From assembly GCA_905193225.1 (NCBI GenBank), contig CAJJNV010000019.1, positions 1 to 34,951 of the forward strand: DNA of 34,951 nucleotides, read 5' to 3'. Within the stretch, counting starts at the first letter, position 1. The number at the start of each line of letters is the position of its first letter. This document shows positions 6,656-14,280 of this stretch, one piece after another. The notes beneath the pieces are model-generated. The model was not told the origin of the DNA. It searched no databases and worked only from the letters and a program-made list of their open reading frames with translations. The DNA comes from an uncultured Oscillospiraceae bacterium (lineage in GTDB: Bacteria > Bacillota > Clostridia > Oscillospirales > Acutalibacteraceae). A program made the position numbers and the translations under genes.

Positions 6656-6730
6656 GGCCCGGTGGTCAAGCGGCTAAGACACCGCCCTTTCACGGCGGTA
6701 ACACGAGTTCGATTCTCGTCCGGGTCACCA
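6656..6730 (+). tRNA. tRNA-Glu(TTC)
   Basis: Acceptor GGCCCGG/CCGGGTC, anticodon stem CCGCC/GGCGG with loop CTTTCAC (anticodon TTC), T arm ACGAG TTCGATT CTCGT, encoded CCA. Eight bases after tRNA-Met, same transcript. Confidence 0.95.
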
Positions 6731-6734
6731 AAAA

Positions 6735-6780
6735 AACCGACCCTAACATAGAGACTTAGGTTTCTTTTGGTCGGTTTTTT
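6735..6780 (+). terminator. Terminator-like hairpin between tRNA-Glu and tRNA-Val
   Basis: AACCGACC (6735-6742) pairs with GGTCGGTT (6769-6776) and is followed by TTTTTT through 6780, with an inner CTAA/TTAG stem in a 26-base loop. It ends five bases before tRNA-Val, so tRNA-Val either depends on read-through or processing, or the hairpin is weak. Confidence 0.6.
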
Positions 6781-6784
6781 ATTT

Positions 6785-6861
6785 GGACGCATAGCTCAGC
6801 TGGTTAGAGCGTTCGCCTCACACGCGAGAGGTCATGGGTTCGAGTCCCCTTGCGTCCACCA
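6785..6861 (+). tRNA. tRNA-Val(CAC)
   Basis: Acceptor GGACGCA/TGCGTCC, D arm GCTC/GAGC, anticodon stem TTCGC/GCGAG with loop CTCACAC (anticodon CAC), T arm ATGGG TTCGAGT CCCCT, encoded CCA. Confidence 0.94.
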
Positions 6862-6960
6862 AAAAGAAGCGGCGATTTTCGAAAGAAAATCGCCGCTTCT
6901 TTTGTTCTTTTCTCTTTTCTATCTTCGCTTTTCTCTCTTCTCTTGATTTATTGTTTCCGG
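6862..6960 (-). repeat. Purine-tract plus hairpin module, copy 1 (minus orientation)
   Basis: Read on the minus strand: about 60 bases of almost pure A/G (AAGAGAAGAGAGAAAAGCGAAG-like) followed by the hairpin at 6866-6899. Two further copies at 9609-9703 and 9836-9937 share the purine tract and layout but have different stem sequences. Confidence 0.6.
6866..6904 (+). terminator. Terminator after tRNA-Val
   Basis: Perfect 15-bp stem (6866-6880 and 6885-6899) closed by a GAAA tetraloop, then TTTTGTTC. Ends the tRNA cluster; A-runs on the other side may allow use in both directions. Confidence 0.9.
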
Positions 6961-7604
6961 ATAAATAACAGGGGAAAAAATCTAAAACATTATTCACACA
7001 TAGCAAAAAAGTGCACACGAAAGTTCACACAAAAAACGGATTGCTTATATGGCAGTCCGTTTTCTGTTTTGACTTTTTACTTTTTTGAATGTAAGCGCAT
7101 CACGGAATGTGTAACCATAGCGCACACATACGAACGCGATTTTGGCGGAGAAAAATCCCCATATACTGCGTTAAAATGCTCGTTAATCCGATAGGATGAA
7201 CTGCGCTTTTGCCTTGTATCTGAGCATTTTTCTTACCGACAAAATTCTTCGACCTGAAATGAGTGTAGTAATGAGGGATTTTCGGTGCGGAGGAACATAT
7301 AAGGCTGGCGCCTATGTGCGACGACAAGCCGAAAAGCACCATTGATAGGCCGTTTCAGGCGTGTTCGGATATGTGCGCTATGGTTAAGACGATGGGTAAG
7401 TTGCTGCATTACGTGCGACGGCGAGAGCGTTAAGGCATAACAGGTCTTGAACAGCGCTTTTGTTTATAATACACGATGAAATCCGAAACAAAGGACGGTG
7501 GAAACGAGGTGGATACACGGTATGAGCTGTACAAAGAACAATGCTTCAATGGTATGGTGTATTTATGGATGGCGGGTTGTGTTTGATCGTTATGGATTTG
7601 GTTG
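6961..7604. other. Gene-free stretch holding the first MITE-like element
   Basis: Apart from the element at 7112-7386, nothing recognisable. Short open frames inside the element and between 7387 and 7604 lack ribosome binding sites and conserved motifs. Confidence 0.4.
7112..7386. mobile_element. MITE-like element, copy A (275 bp)
   Basis: The ends are inverted repeats: TAACCATAGCGCACACATA at the left, and the reverse complement of the right end reads TAACCATAGCGCACATATC. Similarity continues imperfectly for about 26 bp. The outermost TA on each side fits a TA target duplication as made by IS630/mariner-type transposases. No transposase is encoded. Copy B (9187-9462) matches over almost its full length in the same orientation; the only clustered difference is around the bases after GGAGGA. 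Confidence 0.8.
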
Positions 7605-8267
7605 TTACAGTTTTAAAACAAAGTGGTTTTTATGAAAATCGAGAAGACCTTCGCTGTGCATCTTTCCAAGCTCAAGGGACAGGCCGCTGCGCTCGACCGC
7701 AAGATAATCGGCCAGCTGCTGCCGTGAAAAGGGAATATCAAATTCATATTTTCCCAGCCGCTGGGAAACGGCTGAAAGATAAGACATAAGCTTTGCTCTG
7801 GTGGTGCGCTGCCCCATATGGGACAGCTTTTCGCCGAAACGCAGGTTTTTCTCGGCAAGTTCGCCCAAAAGGTTTCGTATGATACGGCCGTGGTGCTCGC
7901 AGGCCGACGGACACATATTAAGCACCCGCTTTACATTTATGAACATCACTGTGACCGGTGTTTCGGCAACCACGCTTACATTAAGCACAGAACCGGGCGC
8001 ACAGGCAAAAGCAGCGGCAAAGATTTGCCCTGCACCAGCCTTTGAAACAATGTTGCGGTTGCCCCAGATGTCCTCCTGTATGACAAGAATGCTTCCCGAC
8101 AGCACGAGGCCTATGGATTCGGCCCGATCGCCGACCCGCATAACAAATGCGTCTTTCGGAAAGCTTTTTTCCCTTGTGTCAAGACAGGACTGCATGGCCT
8201 CAAGCTCGTTTTCGGAAATGCCCGAAAAAAGCTGAGAAGAACGTATGATCGAAAAATATTTTTTCAT
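7605..8267 (-). CDS. Crp/Fnr-family transcription regulator
   Basis: A 220-aa regulator with an N-terminal cyclic-nucleotide-binding-type beta barrel (residues ~15-120) and a C-terminal winged helix (FSRQQLADYLAVERSGLSLEL, about 165-190). The barrel lacks the clear cAMP-binding arginine/serine signature. Cysteines in AFACAPG and NMCPSACEHHG could bind a cofactor such as a cluster or haem, as in Fnr/HcpR-type members; this is inference. ATG 8267 is used because AGAGGG precedes it; upstream codons run into the promoter region. It is divergent from a 4Fe-4S protein gene with a palindrome between them, so it probably controls that gene and itself in response to redox or nitrosative state. Confidence 0.9.
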   Translation of the reverse strand: MKKYFSIIRSSQLFSGISENELEAMQSCLDTREKSFPKDAFVMRVGDRAESIGLVLSGSILVIQEDIWGNRNIVSKAGAGQIFAAAFACAPGSVLNVSVVAETPVTVMFINVKRVLNMCPSACEHHGRIIRNLLGELAEKNLRFGEKLSHMGQRTTRAKLMSYLSAVSQRLGKYEFDIPFSRQQLADYLAVERSGLSLELGKMHSEGLLDFHKNHFVLKL

Positions 8268-8282
8268 AAAAACCCTCTTTTG

Positions 8283-8308
8283 TTGAAAATTCAATCGATT
8301 TATTGAAT
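8283..8308. promoter_or_regulatory. Candidate Crp/Fnr operator in the divergent promoter region
   Basis: Two overlapping palindromes: TTGAA-AA-TTCAA (8284-8294 region) and ATTCAAT-CGATTT-ATTGAAT (8289-8308). The second has Fnr/Crp-like two-fold symmetry. A TATAAT at 8318-8323 serves the ferredoxin gene with only a weak -35 overlapping the palindrome, so binding here would strongly affect initiation. Confidence 0.6.
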
Positions 8309-8352
8309 TTATCATATTATAATAAGCACGAAAAATCAAGGAGGCAAAAGAT

Positions 8353-8721
8353 ATGAAAAGAAGAATTATTGAAATTGATGAGAATAAATGCAACGGCTGC
8401 GGAGCGTGTGCTGCCGCCTGCCACGAGGGTGCCATCGCCATGGTGAACGGTAAGGCAAAGCTTATGCGGGATGATTACTGCGATGGTCTCGGCGACTGTC
8501 TGCCCACCTGTCCTACCGGGGCCATCACATTTGTGGAACGGGAGGCGGCAGCATATGACGAAGCTGCCGTTATGGAAAACAAACAGAAAAAACTGCAGAA
8601 AAGGATGGGAGATAATATGAAGGAAGATATGAGAAAAATGCAGGAAAAAATGCAAAAAGAAGGAATGACATTGCCCTGCGGATGCCCCGGGACACGTTCG
8701 AGAAGGATAGAGCATGAATAA
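8353..8721 (+). CDS. 4Fe-4S dicluster protein, N-terminal part before an in-frame TAA
   Basis: 122 codons. CNGCGACAAAC near residues 13-23, and CDGLGDCLPTCPTG later, supply two cluster motifs of the ferredoxin fold; the second is spaced differently from the classical CxxCxxCxxxCP. A lysine/methionine-rich linker follows, then CGCPGTRSR. AAGGAGG sits eight bases before ATG 8353. Homologues known to me continue without a break into the segment coded at 8722-9120, in the same frame. A single TAA at 8719-8721 therefore ends this product early. The N-terminal part could still fold as a ferredoxin. It probably acts in electron transfer linked to the divergent Crp/Fnr regulator. Confidence 0.85.
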   Translation: MKRRIIEIDENKCNGCGACAAACHEGAIAMVNGKAKLMRDDYCDGLGDCLPTCPTGAITFVEREAAAYDEAAVMENKQKKLQKRMGDNMKEDMRKMQEKMQKEGMTLPCGCPGTRSRRIEHE

Positions 8722-9120
8722 ACGAACCGTGCGGAAGTGCCTTTTGGAGAGCAGACCAGCCGACTGTCCCAGTGGCCTGTGCAGATCAAGCTTGTTCCGA
8801 CCAATGCGCCGTATTTTGACGGTGCAAAGCTGCTCATTGCCGCCGACTGCACCGCTTATGCCTATGCCGCTTTTCACGAGCGGTTTATCAAAGGTCATAT
8901 TACCCTTGTGGGCTGTCCCAAACTCGATGGGGTGGATTATTCCGAAAAGCTGACCGAGATAATCCGCACTAACGACATCAAAAGCGTGACCGTTGTGCGA
9001 ATGGAGGTGCCTTGCTGTGGCGGGCTTGAGCAGGCGGCCAAAACCGCATTGCAGAAAAGCGGGAAATTTATTCCCTGGCAGGTTGTGACCGTTTCCACCG
9101 ACGGAAGGATACTCGACTGA
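8722..9120 (+). pseudogene. C-terminal part of the 4Fe-4S protein, separated by one nonsense codon
   Basis: Directly in frame with 8353-8721. It reads QWPVQIKLVP.NAPYFDGAKLLIAADCTAYAY, then VGCPKLDGVDYSEKL and VVRMEVPCCGGLEQAAKTAL, the conserved body of this family of ferredoxin-like proteins. No other lesion is visible over 130 codons. Independent restart could use GTG 8737, but there is no ribosome binding site for it. Options are a recent nonsense mutation, a base-calling error or stop-codon read-through. Confidence 0.8.
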
Positions 9121-9126
9121 AGTTTC

Positions 9127-9188
9127 TTGACCGAAAAACACCGTTAATAGGTTGTTTCAAGCGCGCTCGGATATGCGCGTTATGGCTA
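9127..9188. mobile_element. Right-end fragment of a diverged third MITE-like copy
   Basis: About 60 bp resembling the right end of copies A and B (GACCGAAAAACACC.TTAATAGG.TGTTTCAAGCGCGCTCGGATATG.GCG) with about 15 percent differences. It ends in the same TA from which copy B starts, so copy B probably inserted at the end of an older copy that then lost its left part. Confidence 0.65.
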
Positions 9189-9462
9189 ACCATAGCACAC
9201 ACATACGAACGCGATTTTGGCGGAGAAAAATCCCCATATACTGCGTTAAAATGCTCGTTAATCCGATAGGATGAACTGCGCTTTTGCCTTGTATCTGAGC
9301 ATTTTTCTTACCGACAAAATTCTTCGACCTGAAATGAGTGTAGTAATGAGGGATTTTCGGTGCGGAGGAGTTCATAAGGCTTATCGCTACTGGACGACGA
9401 CAAGCCGAAAAGCACCATTGATAGGCCGTTTCAGGCGTGCTCGGATATGTGCGCTATGGTTA
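9187..9462. mobile_element. MITE-like element, copy B (276 bp)
   Basis: Near-identical to 7112-7386 and in direct orientation, with the same inverted ends (ACCATAGC.CACACATA...TATGTGCGCTATGGT) and flanking TA. Internal difference at about 9370-9395. Non-coding. Confidence 0.8.
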
Positions 9463-9835
9463 AGCTTCCTTGAACCGTCGTAAAACTGTGATTTATCTGA
9501 GAAGGAAAACGCGAAATGAAAACGAACGAAAACGGATGGTCTGAACATCATTGTTATGGATGAGCTGCTTTTGTCAGTGCACTTTCGATATGAACGGAAA
9601 CATTTCTCCGGGAACGGAAGTTTGAGATAAGAGAGAAAAATGGGAAGATAAAAGCGAAGAGAAAAAAACAACAGCCTTCAGAGGAAGACTGTTGTTTCTT
9701 TTTGTAATTGCGTGACAAAATGACACAATTATTCTTTTAAAATTGCAAGCATATGAAGTCTTACACAATAACATAATCAATGCTTTGTGGAGCAAAGCTA
9801 CATTTTCTTTTATCTCTTCTCCTTTATCTATTCTC
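9463..9835. other. Gene-free stretch after copy B
   Basis: No supported gene. Holds module copy 2 and small hairpins such as GCTTTG-TGGAG-CAAAGC (9782-9798). CTTTTATCTC (9807-9816) can pair with GAGATAAAAG (9851-9860), forming a larger stem with module copy 3. Confidence 0.4.
9609..9703 (+). repeat. Purine-tract plus hairpin module, copy 2
   Basis: CGGGAACGGAAGTTTGAGATAAGAGAGAAAA-like purine tract followed by AAACAACAG (9666-9674)/CTGTTGTTT (9689-9697) and CTTTTT. The hairpin would terminate transcription in either direction. No gene reads into it. Confidence 0.6.
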
Positions 9836-9937
9836 TGGGAACGGCAATTTGAGATAAAAGAGAAGAACGAGAAGAGAAAAGTGAAGAGAACAAAAAAAGA
9901 AACGGCAACCTTCTTTCGAAAATTGCCGTTTCTTTTT
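9836..9937 (+). repeat. Purine-tract plus hairpin module, copy 3
   Basis: TGGGAACGGCAATTTGAGATAAAAGAGAAG-like tract followed by GAAACGGCAA (9899-9908)/TTGCCGTTTC (9923-9932) and TTTTT. Same layout as copies 1 and 2 with another stem sequence. Confidence 0.6.
9892..9932 (-). terminator. Terminator of tRNA-Arg
   Basis: The hairpin GAAACGGCAA/TTGCCGTTTC read on the minus strand lies five bases after the tRNA CCA and is followed by TTTTTTTG (9892-9898). Confidence 0.8.
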
Positions 9938-10013
9938 GGCCCGCCCGGAGGGATTCGAACCCCCGGCCTTCAGAATCGGAATCTGCTGCGATATCCAGCT
10001 TCGCTACGGGCGG
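9937..10013 (-). tRNA. tRNA-Arg(CCG)
   Basis: Minus strand: acceptor CCGCCCG/CGGGCGG perfect, D arm GCGA/TCGC, anticodon stem GCAGA/TCTGA (outer pair mismatched) with loop TTCCGAT (anticodon CCG), T arm GGGGG TTCGAAT CCCTC, discriminator G, encoded CCA. Confidence 0.92.
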
Positions 10014-10053
10014 AAATAATCAATTATATTTGCCGGAATTTTTCGGCTAAATG

Positions 10054-10062
10054 ATTATATCA
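10054..10062 (-). promoter_or_regulatory. Extended -10 of the tRNA-Arg promoter
   Basis: Minus strand TGATATAAT, 40 bases before the tRNA 5' end. No good -35 at the usual distance, only an A/T-rich tract. Confidence 0.5.
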
Positions 10063-10617
10063 CACTTTTTTAAAAAAATCACTATTAAAATCCGATTTTT
10101 TCAAAAAAAATTTAAGCTGCTCATTTCTTCACCCGATAAACCTTGCAGATTGCGGCTTTTATGGTCTGTATTCTGCTGCGACTGTGTTGTATTAAGAAGG
10201 CTGCAATTAGATTAACTGTTGAGCGCTGCCGTCCAACGCCTTGGCGTTTTTTGCATTTGCTCTGCAATGTGCGGCGTTTGTCGGCTGTTTTGATTTTTAC
10301 TCGGTCTTTGATATACACTACGGTTGACCGTTAAACGCTGATGTTAAACACTCTGAAAATTCAAGCGCTTTTTCTTCGCGCGGTATTAAGCTTACCGACA
10401 GTGAAAGTATGGTTTAATGGATCGGAAAACAAGTGTAAGGGGACGAAATGGACAGCGCTGCGGGATTTGACGGATTTAAGATATGCGTGGCCGGATGTTG
10501 TCGGTTTATTCTGTCGTGTAGCACTTGACTAAAGGATGAAAATATAATAAAATGAATAAAATGTATTTCATTGTGTTTGCTTGGACTTGAATCGGCAAAA
10601 GAAAGGGGACGGTCGAT
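10063..10617. other. Gene-free stretch before the M18 peptidase
   Basis: A/T-rich near the tRNA, then unremarkable. Short open frames exist on both strands but none has a start signal or recognisable motif. Confidence 0.4.
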
Positions 10618-11949
10618 TTGGAAAAAATCGAGTTTAACACCGAAATGAAAGGGCTTTGCGAGTTTATTGACGGCAGCCCGGATCCGTTTCATACCGTCGA
10701 AAACGTTAAGCACAGTCTCAGGAAAAACGGCTTTGCCGAGATTTTTGAAAAGGACGATTTTAAAATAGAACGGGGCAAAAACTATTTTCTTTCCCGAAAC
10801 GGCTCGTCTCTTATTGCTTTTAAAATTCCCAAGGCTCGGGCCGAGGGATATAACATCTTTTGCTGCCATAGCGATTCCCCCACGTTTAAGATAAAGGAAA
10901 ATCCCGAGCGGGCGTGCGAAGGGGCATACACCACCCTTAACGTGGAGTTTTACGGCGGCGGGGTTGTATACCGCTGGTTTGATCGGCCCCTTTCAATTTC
11001 GGGAAGGGTTTTTGTAAAGAGTGAAGACGGAGTAAAGGCCCGCCTGGTCAACTTCCGCAGGGATATGCTTTGCATTCCGAGCCTTGCGCCTCATATGATG
11101 TCTGCGGGAGAGGCCTATGAAAAGGTGAAGGTTCAAAAGGAGCTTTGCCCTCTTGCTTCCCTCGACAAGGATTTTTGCTTAAACGGAATTTTGGCCGATG
11201 CGCTTTTTGCAAAAAAGGAAGATATTCTTTCATATGATCTGTTCATTTATCCCACCGAAAAGGCTAAAGTATGGGGGCAAAAGGATGAATTCTTTTCGGC
11301 TCCGAGGATAGACGATCTGCTTTGCGTATATACGGGACTTCGGGGATTTTTGCAAAGTGAAAACGACAGCAGAATATCCCTTTACACCCTTTTCGATAAT
11401 GAGGAAGTGGGAAGTTCTTCCCGCCAGGGCGCACTTTCGGATTTTTTGATTCTCACCCTCAAACGTATAAATTCCGCTTTAGGGTTTGATGAGAATCAGC
11501 TTTACCGCGACCTTTCAAAGAGCTTTGCCCTTTCGGCAGACAACGGTCATGCCCTTCACCCAAACTACACCGAAAAGGCTGACCCCACCAACAGGCCGGT
11601 TATGGGCGGCGGTGTGCTTTTAAAATATTCGGCCAATCAGAAATATACCACCGACGGACTTTCGGCGGCGGTGTTTAAGACGATACTTGAGCAAAACGGC
11701 GTACCCTTTCAGGTGTTTACCAATCATTCGGATGTGGCCGGGGGCTGCACCCTCGGCAATCTTTCGACCCGTCAGGTGTCACTTTGCACGGCCGACATCG
11801 GAGCGGCTCAGTTTGCTATGCATTCGCCGGTTGAGACCTGCTCATCAAAGGACGCTTTAAGCCTTATACTCGCAGCAAAGGCCTTTTACAGTTCAGCGGC
11901 GGAAATCGAGCCCGACGGAAGCTTTTCGGTCAAGCAAACGGTGAGCTAA
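10618..11949 (+). CDS. apeB: M18-family zinc aminopeptidase
   Basis: Cytoplasmic metallo-aminopeptidase of family M18 (aspartyl aminopeptidase type), which removes N-terminal, mainly acidic, residues from peptides. 443 aa, normal for the family. Metal and catalytic motifs are in place: CCHSDSP with His84 and Asp86, DNEEVGS with Glu262/Glu263, ADNGHALHPNY, a GGGVLLKYS segment, and CTLGNLSTRQVS leading to the final ligand His402 in MHSPVE. Translation starts at TTG 10618, supported by AAAGGGG ten bases upstream; no ATG fits the conserved N-terminus. It stands alone with gene-poor DNA on both sides. Confidence 0.94.
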   Translation: MEKIEFNTEMKGLCEFIDGSPDPFHTVENVKHSLRKNGFAEIFEKDDFKIERGKNYFLSRNGSSLIAFKIPKARAEGYNIFCCHSDSPTFKIKENPERACEGAYTTLNVEFYGGGVVYRWFDRPLSISGRVFVKSEDGVKARLVNFRRDMLCIPSLAPHMMSAGEAYEKVKVQKELCPLASLDKDFCLNGILADALFAKKEDILSYDLFIYPTEKAKVWGQKDEFFSAPRIDDLLCVYTGLRGFLQSENDSRISLYTLFDNEEVGSSSRQGALSDFLILTLKRINSALGFDENQLYRDLSKSFALSADNGHALHPNYTEKADPTNRPVMGGGVLLKYSANQKYTTDGLSAAVFKTILEQNGVPFQVFTNHSDVAGGCTLGNLSTRQVSLCTADIGAAQFAMHSPVETCSSKDALSLILAAKAFYSSAAEIEPDGSFSVKQTVS

Positions 11950-12144
11950 TCTCTTTTTCTTAAAAAAGCTGAAATTGGCAGTGAAATTTGACCTGCCGGA
12001 TGTCGGTGTGAAGTGGCTATCGGGCTTTTACGGAATATCTTTGCAAACTGCATTGTAAAGGTCTGTGGGAATAGCGCGGGGTGAGGCTTCGCACCTGTTT
12101 GAAAATGAAAACACTGCACTAATTTTATCGAAAGGTAAATAAAA

Positions 12145-12771
12145 ATGGAAACAATTCTTCTTATAAATGCCTGTTTAAGAGAAAATTCGAGAACCAAGAG
12201 ACTTGCCGACGCTGCTTTGAAACAATATATCTTTGAAAGAACGGTAGGGAAGGAAACGACCGGGGAAAAATCGCTTGCCGGAGAAGCTTTTAAAATAAAT
12301 GTTGTTGAACGGGATCTTTCCCGCTTTCCTGTTGCTCCGCTTGACAAAAGCGGCCTTGAAACGAGAGAAACCGGCAGTGATACGGGTTTTGACGGCTCGT
12401 TTTTTGAACTTGCCAAGGAGTTTTCGTCGGCCGATACCATTATTGTGGCCGCACCATATTGGGATCTGAGCTTTCCGGCGGTTTTAAAGGCATATTTCGA
12501 GGCGGTGTGCGTCTGCGGGTTGACCTTTCATTATGGTGAGGACGGCCTGCCCCATTCCCTTTGCAAGGCCAAGAGGCTTGTTTATGTCACCACATCGGGA
12601 GGATACATCGGAGAGATGAACTTTGGATTCGATTATGTGAAGGGACTTTGCAAAGCCTTTTTTGAAATAGATGACGCTTGTTTTATAAGCGCTCAAGGTC
12701 TTGACATCGACGGAAACGACACTGAAAAGATTCTTTGCGGTGCGATAGACCGATTGACATTAAATTTTTGA
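12145..12771 (+). CDS. Flavodoxin-fold NAD(P)H-dependent oxidoreductase (azoreductase/quinone reductase-like)
   Basis: 208 aa with the flavodoxin-like fold of FMN-dependent NAD(P)H:quinone/azo reductases. The N-terminal strand ETILLINACLRENSRT carries the phosphate loop (Ser/Arg-rich). Middle APYWDLSFPAVLKAYFEAV matches the conserved flavin-binding stretch of AzoR-like proteins, and VYVTTSGGYIG is the second flavin-contacting loop. Substrate unknown: quinones, azo compounds or nitroaromatics are typical. It is followed after 22 bases by the DUF1003 gene, starting a run of same-strand genes. Confidence 0.83.
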   Translation: METILLINACLRENSRTKRLADAALKQYIFERTVGKETTGEKSLAGEAFKINVVERDLSRFPVAPLDKSGLETRETGSDTGFDGSFFELAKEFSSADTIIVAAPYWDLSFPAVLKAYFEAVCVCGLTFHYGEDGLPHSLCKAKRLVYVTTSGGYIGEMNFGFDYVKGLCKAFFEIDDACFISAQGLDIDGNDTEKILCGAIDRLTLNF

Positions 12772-12793
12772 TGACGGGCGGGAAGGCAAAAAT

Positions 12794-13327
12794 ATGAAAA
12801 AATCAAAAGAGAGAAACAAAATTATAAAAGAACTTCTTGACATAACCGACAGGGAATTTACCGACGAGGAGCTTATCCATAAGCTTATAATGACCGAAAT
12901 GACCGAAAAGGACAGTGACGGAGAAAAAACCTCTTTCGGACAGCGCGCCGCCGATGCGGTGGCAAAATTTGCAGGGAGCTGGGCGTTTATTTTCAGCTTT
13001 ATCGCCGTCATGGTCATATGGATGGTTCTCAATGTTGTGCTGGCTCAAAAGGCTTTTGACGCCTATCCTTTCATTCTGCTCAATCTTGTGCTTTCGTGCA
13101 TTGCTGCGGTGCAGGCACCTCTTATAATGATGAGCCAAAACCGCCAGGAGGCCAAGGATAGAAGGCGGGCCGAAAACGACTATAAAATAAATCTCAAAAA
13201 TGAGCTTATAATCGATGATCTTCATAAAAAGCTTGACCTGGTTCTTGAAAACCAAAAAAAGATTGAAAAAAGGCTGTGCGGGATCGAAGACTCCCGGGAA
13301 TCCTATGGTAACGACAAAGATGAGTAA
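12794..13327 (+). CDS. DUF1003 family membrane protein
   Basis: 177 aa. A charged N-terminal helix (residues 1-50) precedes FGQRAADAVAKFAGSWAFIFSFIAVMVIWMVLN, the hallmark of DUF1003, where the first membrane helix begins. A second helix follows (FILLNLVLSCIAAVQAPLIMMSQNRQ), then a long charged, probably coiled-coil tail with LHKKLDLVLENQKKIEKRL. The molecular function of the family is not established. The AAGG site lies about eight bases before ATG 12794. It is followed by the ABC exporter genes. Confidence 0.9.
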   Translation: MKKSKERNKIIKELLDITDREFTDEELIHKLIMTEMTEKDSDGEKTSFGQRAADAVAKFAGSWAFIFSFIAVMVIWMVLNVVLAQKAFDAYPFILLNLVLSCIAAVQAPLIMMSQNRQEAKDRRRAENDYKINLKNELIIDDLHKKLDLVLENQKKIEKRLCGIEDSRESYGNDKDE

Positions 13328-13359
13328 AAACAACAACCTTTTTGAAAGGCGTTGATAAA

Positions 13360-14280
13360 ATGGAGAATGAAGAAGTTATAAAAATCGAACACCTTAATAA
13401 ATCCTTCGGTGAGCTGAAGGCGGTAAACGATCTGTCCTTTTCGGTGAAAAAGGGAGAGCTTTTTGCCTTTTTGGGGGTTAACGGTGCCGGAAAATCCACC
13501 ACCATTTCTATAATCTGCGGCCAGCTTAAAAAAGACAGCGGCGAGGTTACAGTCGGCGGAGAAAGTGTGGAAAAGGGCCTTGACAAGATAGCAAGAAAGC
13601 TTGGCGTGGTTTTTCAAAATTCCCTGCTTGATAAGCCTCTTACGGTAAGGCAAAACCTTCAAAGCCGCGCCGCACTTTACGGAATAACCGGAAATAATTT
13701 TGAAATGCGGCTTTCTGAACTTTGCAAGCTTTTTAAGCTTTCGGACATTCTTGATCGGGCGGTTGCAAAGCTTTCGGGCGGACAGAGAAGAAGAGCCGAT
13801 ATTGCACGGGCGCTGCTTCACGAGCCTGAAATACTTATATTAGACGAGCCGACCACCGGCCTTGACCCGCAAACCAGAAAGCTTTTGTGGGATGCGGTTA
13901 CGAGCCTGAGAAACACAAAAAAGACTACGGTGTTTTTAACCACTCACTATATGGAGGAGGCTGCCGATGCCGATTATATTGTCATTTTGGATAGCGGAAA
14001 GATCTCGGCAAAGGGCACGCCGCTTTCGCTTAAAAATACATACACCGGTGATTTTATAACCATATACGGCGCAAAAAAACAGGATGTTGAAAAACTCGGC
14101 CGCCCGTTTACCGAAATACGCGACGCCTTTAGGGTAGAGGTGGAAAACACTGCCGCCGCAACCGAGCTTATTATTTCTCACCCCGACATTTTTAAGGATT
14201 ATGAAATAACAAAGGGGAAAATGGACGATGTTTTTCTTGCGGTAACCGGCAAGAAACTGACGGGAGGGACGGACAAATGA
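13360..14280 (+). CDS. ABC-2-type exporter ATP-binding protein (DrrA-like)
   Basis: ATPase of a two-gene exporter. Order of motifs: Walker A GVNGAGKST (about residues 39-47), Q-loop VFQNSLLDKPLTVRQNL, signature LSGGQRRRADIARALL, Walker B ILILDEPTTGLDP, and H-loop TTHYMEEA. A C-terminal domain of about 80 residues follows, as in DrrA/CcmA-like drug-export ATPases. ATG 13360 is preferred; a TTG at 13342 would remove the AAAGG site lying between them. It overlaps the permease start by four bases (ATGA), so 1:1 coupled synthesis is likely. The substrate is unknown. Confidence 0.92.
   Translation: MENEEVIKIEHLNKSFGELKAVNDLSFSVKKGELFAFLGVNGAGKSTTISIICGQLKKDSGEVTVGGESVEKGLDKIARKLGVVFQNSLLDKPLTVRQNLQSRAALYGITGNNFEMRLSELCKLFKLSDILDRAVAKLSGGQRRRADIARALLHEPEILILDEPTTGLDPQTRKLLWDAVTSLRNTKKTTVFLTTHYMEEAADADYIVILDSGKISAKGTPLSLKNTYTGDFITIYGAKKQDVEKLGRPFTEIRDAFRVEVENTAAATELIISHPDIFKDYEITKGKMDDVFLAVTGKKLTGGTDK

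Noticed and set aside
7100..7342. Minus-strand frame repeated at 9157-9375
   Set aside because: Identical because both lie in the MITE-like copies; no start signal, no protein family, so a by-product of the repeat.
8714..8953. Frame starting at ATG 8714 after the ferredoxin stop
   Set aside because: Different phase from the conserved C-terminal sequence and composition unlike a protein; the real continuation is in the phase of 8353.
8317..9141. Long minus-strand frame opposite the 4Fe-4S gene
   Set aside because: Antisense shadow; low-complexity Phe/His/Ser sequence, no start signal.
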